Below, one piece after another: positions 1 to 8,539 of a stretch of DNA of 35,626 nucleotides. The notes beneath the pieces are model-generated. The model was given only the letters and a program-made list of their open reading frames with translations, did no database searches and was not told the origin of the DNA. A program made the translations under genes and the position numbers. The stretch comes from an uncultured Bacteroidia bacterium (GTDB taxonomy: Bacteria; Bacteroidota; Bacteroidia; Bacteroidales; UBA932): NCBI GenBank assembly GCA_902774045.1, contig CACYGW010000015.1:1-35626 (forward strand), written 5' to 3'. Position 1 is the stretch's first letter; every line of letters starts with the position of its first letter.

Positions 1-10
1 AATGATCTCC

Positions 11-43
11 GTAAAAAATCCCGCTATTTTTTCAAGCGGGATT
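11..43 (-). terminator. Rho-independent terminator after the broken glycosyltransferase
   Basis: A perfect 9-bp inverted repeat (AATCCCGCT at 17-25, AGCGGGATT at 35-43) with a 9-base loop. Read on the minus strand it is followed at once by a T-run, and it lies about 60 bases past the stop codon at 102. That is the layout of an intrinsic terminator for the leftward glycosyltransferase transcript. Confidence 0.6.
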
Positions 44-44
44 G

Positions 45-75
45 CAAAGGTACTACCTTTTTTCAAACTAGCAAA
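45..75 (-). promoter_or_regulatory. Candidate leftward Bacteroidota promoter
   Basis: On the minus strand TTTG (72-75) and TACCTTTG (45-52) are separated by 19 bases, matching the Bacteroidota sigma consensus (TTTG, 19-21 bases, TAnnTTTG). It would drive a gene beyond the left edge. The expected start site falls inside the hairpin at 17-43, and the region is A/T-rich, so it may be fortuitous. Confidence 0.3.
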
Positions 76-101
76 TTTTTTTTGAGTTTTTTTCAAAAAA
101 A

Positions 102-725
102 TTACCTCTTATTCAGCGCAATTCTGGCCTTGAGCTCCCAGGTGCGAATACGGTCCTTGTACAGGTTGTTGGAATTCACCTTTTCTATGTCAAGAGAAGC
201 GTCTGAATTATTATCCCAACGACGGCAATTATACAGCACATCGTATATTCTGCCAATCTGATACTCGCGGCTTACACGAAGCCCAACTGCGTAATCCTCT
301 CCGTACTTGGTTGTAGGGAAATTAAACTGGCGCAAAAGCGGAACATAGAAACCGCGCGGAGCGCCCAGACCATTAATTCTAAGGGCATTGTTGCGGCCAT
401 TGTCCGGGGTCCACTCCCTGTGGTCTATCACTCCCGGAGGCAGAGTGTTAAGATGGAAATCAGTAATCCTGTATGTTCCCACAACCATGGCGCAGTTCTG
501 CTCGTGGAAGGCATCTACGAACTTCTGAACCGTATCCTCTCCGGAATACATATCGTCAGAGTCCAACTGAAGGGCAAAACGGCCGCACTTGGGGTGATGC
601 AGGGCAGCGTTCCAGTTACCGCCTATAGCGTGATAAGTCTTATCCTGTGCAATGTAGATTAGCTTGGGATCTCCCAGGAAACTCTTTATGATATCTACGG
701 TGCCATCGTCGGAATTATCGTCCAC
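102..725 (-). pseudogene. C-terminal fragment of a family-2 glycosyltransferase
   Basis: This piece encodes the catalytic part of a GT-A family-2 glycosyltransferase. DDNSDDGT at the start is the nucleotide-binding segment, QLDSDDMYSG holds the DxD metal-binding motif, and GAPRGFYVPLL and TKYGEDYAVGLRVSR resemble the acceptor region of Bacteroidales homologues. The only start in frame is a GTG that overlaps the TAG stop of the upstream fragment (TAGTG). Reading further upstream in this frame gives QTIGDAIKSALSQKTTFKYN before DDNSDDGT, which is family-like sequence, so the true domain begins earlier than the GTG. The first beta strand (VVIPxxN type) that should precede it is absent. I read it as the downstream half of one damaged gene. 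A re-initiated, translationally coupled second polypeptide is the alternative. Confidence 0.7.
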
Positions 726-1258
726 TACAATGACATTGTATTTAAAGGTAGTTTTCTGGGAAAGAGCAGACTTAATGGCATCGCCAATGGTCTGGTGACG
801 GTTTCCAGAACGCCTTTCTGAGATACCTTGAGCCGCAGATCATACAAAGCCGCGAACTCATAGTCCACATCCATTCTGGAAACAGCCTCCTTAAGGGCCG
901 ATGTCCTGTAAAGAAGAAGCCCGCCAAAATCAAAATCATCCCTGAGCGACCCCATCTGGTAATCTATCACCGGGGCATTGCCTTTGTCGTTGAAATGATC
1001 GGCATAAACCATGGCGGCGCCGGTATCATCTGCAATCTGGAGCATGCGCTCCAGGGCGAAGTTTACAAAACTAAGGGCGGTAGCTTTCGTATATAATAAG
1101 GTGTAGGGAGAATGAGCGCTTGCAGCAATGTCCTTGACAGTTGTAGTTTTAGTAAGAACATCTTTCGCATACTCAACTTTGGAAACGGCAGCCTGAGCCT
1201 TTAGCGCCTCAGCTGTCAGGGTGTTCCCCTGGAGAACAAAACAGTCTATTCTTTTCAT
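725..1258 (-). pseudogene. N-terminal fragment of the same glycosyltransferase
   Basis: This 177-residue product starts with MKRIDCFV at an ATG and has no signal peptide. It resembles the N-terminal, non-catalytic extension of large Bacteroidales family-2 glycosyltransferases (LLYTKATALSFVNFALERM, GAAMVYADHF, APVIDYQMGSLRDDFDFG). Family resemblance runs to about YDLRLKVSQK. After that the frame encodes unrelated sequence (TRPLAMPLSLLFPRK) until TAG at 725, while the family sequence resumes in another reading frame around position 800. The break at about 790-815 therefore combines a frame change with loss of internal sequence including the catalytic domain's first strand. From memory of intact relatives I would guess about 90 codons are missing. 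It diverges from the protease gene at 1377. Confidence 0.65.
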
Positions 1259-1300
1259 ACTTTGGTTCGATGGTTTTTGAATTAATTTTCAAAAGTCTTA

Positions 1301-1322
1301 CAAATTTACCAAAAGAATTTGT
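1301..1322. promoter_or_regulatory. Shared 22-bp motif in a divergent intergenic region
   Basis: The motif contains the inverted repeat CAAATT-N10-AATTTG and, on the minus strand, a TAAATTTG -7 box (1301-1308) for the glycosyltransferase gene. A copy identical at 21 of 22 positions lies at 34282-34303 between another divergent pair. It could be a bidirectional promoter core or an operator. Confidence 0.4.
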
Positions 1323-1376
1323 AAATTGCATTTTGATTTAAGAATTACTGAGAAATAATTGAATTTTATAAGCAAA

Positions 1377-4300
1377 ATGAAAAGAATATTTACAGCACTT
1401 GTCACAGTAACGTTTGCAGTCATTGCCGCAAACGCACAGGAGACCCCTACATGGCTTAGAAAGAACGCCATTTCTCCTGACGGCAAAACAATAGCCTTCT
1501 CCTACAAAGGAGATATCTACACGGTCCCCGTTGCAGGAGGCGTAGCAAAACAGATTACAACAAACAAAGCTTACGAGACAGACCCGGTCTGGACTCCGGA
1601 CGGCAGCAAGATTGTATTCAGTTCTGAGCGCGAAGGCTCAAGGGATATTTATATCACCGGCCGCGAAGGCGGCACCCCGGTAAGAGTAACCAACTATCCG
1701 GGAGGTGAAACTCCCAAGGCAGTACTGGAAGACGGCACCATTATATTTGTAGCCAATATTCAGCCGGACGCACTCTACGGCGGCTTCCCCGGAGACCCTC
1801 AGGTTTACTCGGTAAAGGATATCAAAACGGCCCCCAAGCTGCTCACTTCCATTACGTTCAATGAACTGTCGGTCAATAAAAACGGGCTCTTCCTATATGA
1901 GGACGACAAAGGCTACGAGGATCCTCTCAGAAAACATCACACTTCTTCCGTAACCAGAGACATCTGGGTTGCAGACCTATCGGCCCAAAAATTTACAAAA
2001 CTCTCTACCTACGAAGGAGAAGACCGCCAGCCGGTGTTCGGGCCTGACGGCGATACTTTCTACTTCCTTAGCGAAAGGGGTGGAAGCACCATCAACCTGT
2101 ATAAATCAAGCCTGTCGGCCCCCGGGAAGGCAGAGCAGCTTACCAAATACACAAAGAATCCGGTAAGATACATATCAGTTGCAGCCGATGGTACCATAGC
2201 CTTCTCTTACAACGGAGAGCTTTATACAATGAAAGAGGGTGCGGAACCCAAGAAGGTGGATATCAAAGTTTATAGGGACGAGAGTGACAAGGATATGCAC
2301 AAACTGGTATTCTCCGGAGGCGCAAGGGACATTGCAGCATCTCCCGATGGGAAAGAGTTTGCCCTGGCAATAAGGGGCGATATCTTCGTTACCAGTGCAG
2401 ATTATACTACTACAAAGAGAATAACCAACACTCCGGAGCAGGAGCGCAACGTTTCCTTCTCGAAGGACGGACGTACACTCTATTACTCGGCAGAAAGAAA
2501 CGGATGCTGGAGCATCTACAAGGCCAGCCTAAAGGAAAAGAGCGACAAACTCTTCACCTACGCCACTTCTTTCAAGGAAGAGATATTCTCTGTTCCCGGA
2601 GAAACTTCCTTCCAGCCCATTGTATCCCCCGACGGTAAATGGGTGGCCTACCTGCGGGACAGGACAGAGCTTGTAATCAAATCCACCAAAGGAAACGAGG
2701 TCAAGTCTCTGCTCAAGGGTGCCAACTATTCTTATTCCGACGGCGACCTTGACTTTGCCTGGAGCCCGGACAGCCAGTTCCTGCTTAGCACTTACGAGGC
2801 CAATGGCGGATGGCACAACTCGGACGTAGCCCTCATAGACATCAACACCGGAGCGGTCACGGACCTTACCAACAGCGGCTATTCCGACGGCAACTTCAAG
2901 TGGGCCCTTGGCGGCAAGGCAATGACCTGGGAAAGCGACAAGATGGGATATCGCAGCCACGGAAGCTGGGGGTCCCAGGGCGATATTTACATTATGTTCT
3001 TCGATGCCAAGGAGAAAGCCAAGTTCCTTAGGGACAAGGAAGACATAGACCTTGACAAGATGAACAATCCGGAGAAGAAGAAAAACCCCAAGGATACAGC
3101 ATCTACAAAGGAAAAGAAGGTAGAGAAACTGCAGCTGGACCTTAACGGGCGCGAGTACCGCATTATAAGGCTCACCCGCTCTTCCGGCAGCTACGGAGAC
3201 CATTATCTTACTCCCGACGGAGAAAAACTCTACTACACCACCCCTCTGGAGAGTGGCTTCGGTCTTTGCGTAAAAGACATAAAAGACGGCAGCATCAAAG
3301 TGCTTAAAAGAGGCGTAAGAGGCAGCCTGGTTCCTTCCGCAGACGAGAAAACGCTGTATGTATTCTCTTCCAGCGGCATTACCAAGATAACCCTGTCCAA
3401 CGGCTCAATGAAGGACGTGAAATTCAGCGGAGAGTTTGAGTTCAGGCCAAAGGAAGAAAGGGCCTACATATTCGAGCACATCTGGAAGCAGGTTAAGGAG
3501 AAGTTCTACGACCCTGACCTTCACGGAGCAGACTGGGCTTACTACCACGACAACTACGCACAGTTCCTTAACAATATAGGCACCTTCCAGGATTTCCAGG
3601 ATATGCTTTCCGAGATGCTTGGAGAACTTAACGGCTCCCACACCGGAGCAAGATACCGTGCCGGCGGCGGCAGCGAGCCTCTGGGCCGCCTTGGAGTAAT
3701 CTACGACCTGGACTATACCGGCGAAGGCCTAAGGATTAAGGAGGTACTGCCCGACGGTGTCCTTGCAGTGGCAGATAACGAGATTAAGCCCGGGGACATA
3801 ATTACCGCAATCGATGGCAAGAAGATAGAGGCCAACGCCAACTGGATGACTCTCCTGGCCGGCAAGGCTGGAAAGAAGACCCTGGTATCCGTAGACAAGA
3901 AAGGAGGCAAGGATGTAGACCTGCTTGTAAAACCCGTTAGCTCAGAGAACGACCTTCTCTACCGCAGATGGGTTCGCCAGAGAGAAGAAATGGTTTATAA
4001 CCTTTCCGGCGGCAGGGTTGGATACGTACACGTAGAGGGGATGGACTCCCCCAGTTTCAGGGAGGTTTATTCCAATGCACTTGGCAAGTACCGTAACTGC
4101 GAGGCTCTTATAGTTGATACCCGTCACAATGGAGGCGGATGGCTTCACGACGACCTTGCAACCTTCCTTAACGGAAAGGCCTATCTGGAGTTCAAGCCCA
4201 GGGGCCAGTACATTGCCACCGAGCCATATAACAAGTGGACCAAGCCTTCCTGCGTACTTGTATGCGAGGACAACTACTCGGACGCCTGCGGCTTCCCCTA

Positions 4301-4571
4301 TACCTACCGCTCACTTGGCATTGGCAAGATAATAGGCGCTCCCGTTCCCGGCACGATGACAGCCGTATGGTGGGAGAGCCAGGTTAACGCAACCATAGTA
4401 TTTGGTATTCCTCAGGTTGGCTCCTGGGGTCTTAAGGAGCAGCGCTATCTGGAGAATATGCAGATAGAACCGGACATCCTGGTTTACAACAGCCCCGAGT
4501 CCCTGCTTGCAGGAGAAGACAAACAGCTAGAGGCAGCCGTTAAGGAAATGCTCTCTGAAATTAGCAAATAA
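1377..4571 (+). CDS. Secreted tricorn-type S41 serine protease
   Basis: A 1064-residue exported peptidase. The ATG at 1377 is preferred over an upstream TTG because it opens directly into a signal peptide (MKRIFTALVTVTFAVIAANAQ, predicted cut before ETPTW). Residues about 30-650 are WD40-like/PD40 beta-propeller repeats (SPDGKTIAFS, TPDGSKIVFSSE, SPDGKWVAYLRD). A lysine-rich linker sits near 550-590. A tricorn C1-like helical segment is followed by NGSHTGA (His near 754), a PDZ domain at about 767-851 and the S41 core, with DTRHNGGG, NYSDACGFPY (Ser near 968) and YLENMQIEPD (Glu near 1025). These match the tricorn Ser-His-Glu arrangement, so it is probably active. It likely degrades peptides in the periplasm. 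The stop overlaps the next start by one base (TAATG), implying coupling. Confidence 0.93.
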   Translation: MKRIFTALVTVTFAVIAANAQETPTWLRKNAISPDGKTIAFSYKGDIYTVPVAGGVAKQITTNKAYETDPVWTPDGSKIVFSSEREGSRDIYITGREGGTPVRVTNYPGGETPKAVLEDGTIIFVANIQPDALYGGFPGDPQVYSVKDIKTAPKLLTSITFNELSVNKNGLFLYEDDKGYEDPLRKHHTSSVTRDIWVADLSAQKFTKLSTYEGEDRQPVFGPDGDTFYFLSERGGSTINLYKSSLSAPGKAEQLTKYTKNPVRYISVAADGTIAFSYNGELYTMKEGAEPKKVDIKVYRDESDKDMHKLVFSGGARDIAASPDGKEFALAIRGDIFVTSADYTTTKRITNTPEQERNVSFSKDGRTLYYSAERNGCWSIYKASLKEKSDKLFTYATSFKEEIFSVPGETSFQPIVSPDGKWVAYLRDRTELVIKSTKGNEVKSLLKGANYSYSDGDLDFAWSPDSQFLLSTYEANGGWHNSDVALIDINTGAVTDLTNSGYSDGNFKWALGGKAMTWESDKMGYRSHGSWGSQGDIYIMFFDAKEKAKFLRDKEDIDLDKMNNPEKKKNPKDTASTKEKKVEKLQLDLNGREYRIIRLTRSSGSYGDHYLTPDGEKLYYTTPLESGFGLCVKDIKDGSIKVLKRGVRGSLVPSADEKTLYVFSSSGITKITLSNGSMKDVKFSGEFEFRPKEERAYIFEHIWKQVKEKFYDPDLHGADWAYYHDNYAQFLNNIGTFQDFQDMLSEMLGELNGSHTGARYRAGGGSEPLGRLGVIYDLDYTGEGLRIKEVLPDGVLAVADNEIKPGDIITAIDGKKIEANANWMTLLAGKAGKKTLVSVDKKGGKDVDLLVKPVSSENDLLYRRWVRQREEMVYNLSGGRVGYVHVEGMDSPSFREVYSNALGKYRNCEALIVDTRHNGGGWLHDDLATFLNGKAYLEFKPRGQYIATEPYNKWTKPSCVLVCEDNYSDACGFPYTYRSLGIGKIIGAPVPGTMTAVWWESQVNATIVFGIPQVGSWGLKEQRYLENMQIEPDILVYNSPESLLAGEDKQLEAAVKEMLSEISK

Positions 4572-5302
4572 TGGACAGTAAACTTGTAATAATACCTACT
4601 TACAACGAAAAAGAGAATATCGAGCGCATTTGCCGCAAGGTATTCTCTTTGGAGGGTGAGTATCATATTCTGGTCATTGACGACGGCTCCCCCGACGGCA
4701 CGTCCGATATTGTTAAGACTCTTCAGGAAGAATTCCCGCAAAAGCTCAATCTGATTCAGAGAGAAGGCAAATTGGGCCTTGGTACAGCCTATATTACCGG
4801 GTTCCGTTGGGCTCTGGACAAAGGGTACGACTATATCTTTGAGATGGATGCGGATTTCTCCCATAATCCGGAAGATTTGCAGAGGCTTTACCAGGCCTGT
4901 TCCGCCCACGGGGCAGACCTGGCTATCGGAAGCCGATACTGCGACGGAGTAAGCGTAGTAAACTGGCCTATAGGCCGCATAATAATGTCTTACTATGCCT
5001 CCTCCTATGTGCGCAGGGTGCTAAGGATGAAGGTCTATGACTGCACAGCCGGGTTTAAGTGCTACAGCCGCAAGGTTCTGGAAACCATCAGCCTGGATAA
5101 TGTAAAAATGCGCGGGTACGGGTTCCAGATAGAAATGAAGTATTCTGCCTACAAACTGGGCTTCAAGCTTAAGGAGGTGCCCATTATCTTTGTTAACCGC
5201 AAGGAAGGCGTATCAAAGATGTCCAGCGGAATATTCGGCGAGGCCTTCTGGGGAGTGCTCAAGCTCCGCTTCAGAAAAATAAGACCGTATCAGAATATCT
5301 AA
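4571..5302 (+). CDS. Dpm1-like polyprenol monophosphate glycosyltransferase
   Basis: A 243-residue family-2 glycosyltransferase of the dolichol-phosphate mannosyltransferase type, which transfers a sugar from a nucleotide donor to a polyprenyl phosphate at the inner face of the cytoplasmic membrane. The N-terminus has IIPTYNEKENI and VIDDGSPDGT. EMDADFSHNPEDL at about 94-106 carries the metal-binding DxD. YDCTAGFKCYSRKVL, GYGFQIEMKY and PIIFVNRKEGVSKMS are typical of the Dpm1 branch. There is no C-terminal membrane domain, so it is the short form that acts with separate membrane partners. The start overlaps the protease stop. The real sugar and lipid cannot be told from the sequence. Confidence 0.88.
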   Translation: MDSKLVIIPTYNEKENIERICRKVFSLEGEYHILVIDDGSPDGTSDIVKTLQEEFPQKLNLIQREGKLGLGTAYITGFRWALDKGYDYIFEMDADFSHNPEDLQRLYQACSAHGADLAIGSRYCDGVSVVNWPIGRIIMSYYASSYVRRVLRMKVYDCTAGFKCYSRKVLETISLDNVKMRGYGFQIEMKYSAYKLGFKLKEVPIIFVNRKEGVSKMSSGIFGEAFWGVLKLRFRKIRPYQNI

Positions 5303-5308
5303 AGAATT

Positions 5309-5340
5309 AATCAGAGTGCCGATGGTTACTCTGATTTTTT
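5309..5340. terminator. Convergent bidirectional terminator
   Basis: AATCAGAGT (5309-5317) pairs with ACTCTGATT (5328-5336), followed by a T-run on the plus strand; the minus strand also has A/T-rich flanks. It separates the Dpm1-like gene from the EamA gene, and its right arm lies inside the last codons of the EamA gene. Confidence 0.7.
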
Positions 5341-6234
5341 TGCATACTGGGTAAGTATCAGCCCGCAGAAGGCTATTGCAATGCCGCACCATTGGATAAC
5401 CAGCAGGCATTCCGTACCTGTGATAACACCGATGATTGCGGTGAAGATAGGAATCATTGCCAGGAATACGCTGGACTTGGCCACTCCCAGGTTCTTGATG
5501 GTGGCGGCCCACATTGTAAAAGCCACGCTGGAGCACAGGAGGGCCAGGAAGAGAATAGACCTTATAACTGGCCAGGAGAAGTAGACTGCAGCGTCAAAGT
5601 TGCAGGATACCCTGAAGAAGGCCACAGGAGCCAGGATAACTCCACCTATAAGGAATTGATACATCACTATGATTCCCGGGGCATACCAGTCCGACAACCT
5701 CTTTGTAAATATTGCGTATCCCACCTCTACGATTACCGAGAGGAAGAGAAGTATTATACCAAGAATAAAGAACTCTCCCCTGGATTTATCTCCCTGGGTA
5801 ACAACCAGGGCCAGACCGGCCAGACAGATTATTATACCAAGTATATTTACCTTGGACAGTTTTTCCTGGCAGAACAATATACCGGCTATGCCGGAGAATA
5901 TAGGGGAGGTCGATACTACCAGAGCGCTGTACGTGGGAGATTCCGTAAATTTAATGCCGTAGGTCTCAAGCACGAAGTAGATTACAGGCTCGCACATGGC
6001 AAGGTAGATGAAGAACTTTAAGTCCCTTTTTTTGATTTTTATACTTGCACCTATTGCCAGGTTAAAGCACATAAGGGTTAAACCGGCTATGAGCGACCTT
6101 ACGCATACTATGTATTCTACCGCAATCCCGTGATGAACTAGTACGTTGGACCATAGGTACGACGCACCCCACAGCACTATCGATATAACAGAAATAGCGT
6201 AGATTGCTGTCTTGGACTTAAACAAATCCCTCAT
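5326..6234 (-). CDS. EamA/DMT-family transporter
   Basis: A 302-residue integral membrane protein of the drug/metabolite transporter superfamily. About ten hydrophobic segments form two repeated EamA units, for example SVISIVLWGASYLWSNVLV near the start and GIAIAFCGLILTQYAKKSE at the end. FTESPTYSALVVSTSPIFSGI and LGIIICLAGLALV are typical of the first repeat and AKSSVFLAMIPIFTAIIGVITG of the second. ATG at 6234 is preferred over a TTG two codons upstream. Such proteins usually export amino acids or other small metabolites; the substrate here cannot be inferred. It is a single-gene unit with its own promoter at 6293-6323. Confidence 0.88.
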   Translation of the reverse strand: MRDLFKSKTAIYAISVISIVLWGASYLWSNVLVHHGIAVEYIVCVRSLIAGLTLMCFNLAIGASIKIKKRDLKFFIYLAMCEPVIYFVLETYGIKFTESPTYSALVVSTSPIFSGIAGILFCQEKLSKVNILGIIICLAGLALVVTQGDKSRGEFFILGIILLFLSVIVEVGYAIFTKRLSDWYAPGIIVMYQFLIGGVILAPVAFFRVSCNFDAAVYFSWPVIRSILFLALLCSSVAFTMWAATIKNLGVAKSSVFLAMIPIFTAIIGVITGTECLLVIQWCGIAIAFCGLILTQYAKKSE

Positions 6235-6292
6235 GTTCAAATACTTAAAAAAGCCATTGTCTAAGCGGCTGATTTGGGGCCGATTTCCGTCA

Positions 6293-6323
6293 CAAAATTA
6301 AGTTACTTCCAGCAATTTTCAAA
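6293..6323 (-). promoter_or_regulatory. Promoter of the EamA transporter gene
   Basis: On the minus strand TTTG (6320-6323), a 19-base spacer and TAATTTTG (6293-6300) match the Bacteroidota consensus. The predicted start site lies about 50 bases before the ATG at 6234. Confidence 0.55.
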
Positions 6324-6341
6324 ACATATAATCCCCTTTTT

Positions 6342-6367
6342 AAAAAGCCCCGGATTGCGGTCCGGGG
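6342..6367 (-). terminator. Rho-independent terminator after tex
   Basis: Read on the minus strand, CCCCGGA and TCCGGGG enclose a 6-base loop and are followed by C and five Ts. It lies 18 bases past the tex stop codon and ends the leftward ygiQ-to-tex unit. Confidence 0.8.
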
Positions 6368-6384
6368 TAAGATATTAACTAAGA

Positions 6385-8520
6385 TTATTTTACGAATTTC
6401 AGGGAAATCCTGCGGCGGGACAAATCAACTCCTATCACCTCTACCAGGATTTGCTGATGAAGCTTTACCGCCTCTGCCGGCGACGCCACCCTGCGGCCGA
6501 ACTGGGAAACGTGAATAAGCCCCTGCTCGTGAACGCCGATATCCACAAAGGCGCCGAAGGCAGTAATATTTGTAACTATTCCGGGCAGTGTCATCCCGTC
6601 GCGCAGGTCCTCAATCTCGTGGATATCCTCGCTGAAGGCAAACTCCCCTGCCGCACCCCTTGGATCAAGACCAGGCTTGGACAACTCTTTAAGAAGGTCT
6701 GTAATGGTAGGAAGCCCAAAGTCTCCCACAACATAATCTGCCGGTTTAATGGTGGCGCAAAGCTTCTCATTACCAACCAGTTCCTCCGGCGAAACTCCCA
6801 GGTCAGAAGCCATCTTATACACGATGTGATAAGTCTCGGGATGCACGGCAGAATTATCCAGCGGATTCTTGCCGTCTTTAATCCTAAGGAAGCCTGCGCA
6901 CTGCTGATAGGCCTTTTCTCCAAGCCTGGGCACCTTAAGTAGCTCCTCGCGGGAAGAAAAGCCGCCCTTTTTGTCCCTGAACTCCACGATACTCCTTGAA
7001 AGCGAAGGCCCAAGGCCAGACACGTACCTTAGCAGGTAGGGGCTGGCGGTATTTAGGTTCACCCCCACCTTGTTAACGCAGCTCTCTACGGTCTCGTCCA
7101 GTTCCTGACGCAGAGCAGTCTGGTCTACATCGTACTGATATTGCCCTACTCCAAGCGACTTAGGGTCTATCTTAACCAGCTCTGACAGCGGGTCCATAAG
7201 CCTGCGGCCAATGGAAACAGCCCCGCGCACAGTTACGTCATAATCCGGGAATTCCTCGCGGGCAACCTCGGAGGCAGAATAAATGGAAGCCCCGTCCTCG
7301 CTAACCACGTACACCTTGCAGCCCTCCGGAAGATGAGTCATCTTTACAAACTTCTCTGTTTCACGGCTGGCCGTGCCGTTACCTATGGCAATGGCCTCTA
7401 TTCCATACTGGGCAACCATTTCCTGAAGGCGCATCATAGACTTTACTTTCTCGCTCTGGGGAGGATGGGGGAAGATAATCTCGTGATGAAGAAGCCTTCC
7501 CGTAGCGTCCAGACAGGCAATTTTACAGCCATTCCTGAAGCCGGGGTCAATGGCCATAGTGCACTTCTGCCCAAGCGGGGCCTGAAGCAGCAGTTGCCTA
7601 AGGTTCTCCCCGAATATCCTTATAGCCTCGCGGTCTGCCCTCTCCTTTGCCTCCTTTATAATCTCGTTACTAATGGAAGGCTCCATAAGACGCTCAAAAG
7701 AATCGGCCAGAGCCTCCTTGAGCTGCTCTGCCACGGCGGCCGAAGGGTATTTTCTCTGCTGACAGAAGTCGTAGTAAAGTTTATTGCAACATTTTACGGA
7801 ATCCGAGTCGATGCTTACATTCAGGAAGCCCTCTTCCCTGGCCCTGAGCATAGCCAGAAGCCTGTGGGAAGGAATAGTCTTAAGTGGCTCGCTGTGGTCC
7901 ATCCAGGTGCGGTATTTCTCTGCTTCGGGATTGTCGGCGGCAGCCTTGGTAGCCTTGGCCTCTATCCTGAGAGTGCGGAAAATACGCCTGAGATCTTCCC
8001 TAAGTGCGGGAATCTCACTGAAACGCTCTGCAATAATGTCACGAGCACCCTGAAGGGCATCATCAACATTTGCAACCTTGTCCCCCACGAAGGCCCTGGC
8101 CTCGGCGGCTGGATTATGGCTCTGGAAAGACCATATCTTATCTGCCAGCGGCTCAAGCCCGGCCTCCTTGGCTACGGTAGCCCTGGTGCGCCTCTTTGGC
8201 CTGTATGGCAAGTAGAGATCCTCAAGCTCCGACGCCTCCAGGCAATTTTCTATCCTTGTCTTTAGCTCCGGGGTTAGTTTTTCCTGCTGGCCGATAGTTT
8301 CCAGAATAGTCTCCTTGCGTTTTTCCATCTGGTCGAAGCCCTCTGCAAAATGCTTTACAGCGGCAACCTGAACATCGTCCAGGCCTCCGGTCTTCTCCTT
8401 GCGATATCGGCTTATAAAAGGAATGGTATCCCCATCCTCAAGCATTGTAATGCAGTTTTCTACCTGCCAGGACTCCAGCTCCAGACGCTGGGCAATTGCC
8501 TTTGTGTAAATTGCTTTCAT
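6385..8520 (-). CDS. tex: Tex-like transcription accessory RNA-binding protein
   Basis: A 711-residue cytoplasmic nucleic-acid-binding protein of the Tex family, near the usual family length. The order is an N-terminal helical Tex domain (residues about 1-190, with the characteristic DLYLPYRPKRRTRATVAKEAGL), a YqgF-like RNase H fold (about 320-450, starting at MAIDPGFRNGCKIACLD), helix-hairpin-helix motifs (VNLNTASPYLLRYVSGLGPSL and FSSREELLKVPRLGEKAYQQ) and a C-terminal S1 domain (LPGIVTNITAFGAFVDIGV...LIHVSQFGRR). Family members affect transcription and are close to the eukaryotic Spt6 core. It is the last gene of a leftward unit, 19 bases after the ClC gene, and is followed by a clear terminator. 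Confidence 0.95.
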   Translation of the reverse strand: MKAIYTKAIAQRLELESWQVENCITMLEDGDTIPFISRYRKEKTGGLDDVQVAAVKHFAEGFDQMEKRKETILETIGQQEKLTPELKTRIENCLEASELEDLYLPYRPKRRTRATVAKEAGLEPLADKIWSFQSHNPAAEARAFVGDKVANVDDALQGARDIIAERFSEIPALREDLRRIFRTLRIEAKATKAAADNPEAEKYRTWMDHSEPLKTIPSHRLLAMLRAREEGFLNVSIDSDSVKCCNKLYYDFCQQRKYPSAAVAEQLKEALADSFERLMEPSISNEIIKEAKERADREAIRIFGENLRQLLLQAPLGQKCTMAIDPGFRNGCKIACLDATGRLLHHEIIFPHPPQSEKVKSMMRLQEMVAQYGIEAIAIGNGTASRETEKFVKMTHLPEGCKVYVVSEDGASIYSASEVAREEFPDYDVTVRGAVSIGRRLMDPLSELVKIDPKSLGVGQYQYDVDQTALRQELDETVESCVNKVGVNLNTASPYLLRYVSGLGPSLSRSIVEFRDKKGGFSSREELLKVPRLGEKAYQQCAGFLRIKDGKNPLDNSAVHPETYHIVYKMASDLGVSPEELVGNEKLCATIKPADYVVGDFGLPTITDLLKELSKPGLDPRGAAGEFAFSEDIHEIEDLRDGMTLPGIVTNITAFGAFVDIGVHEQGLIHVSQFGRRVASPAEAVKLHQQILVEVIGVDLSRRRISLKFVK

Positions 8521-8539
8521 ATGGCTAATTAATGAAGGG

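Noticed and set aside
2529..3203. 224-codon minus-strand frame inside the S41 protease gene
   Set aside because: Shadow of the propeller repeats of the protease.
7333..8265. 310-codon plus-strand open frame antisense to tex
   Set aside because: Same reason: mirror of a well-supported Tex protein.
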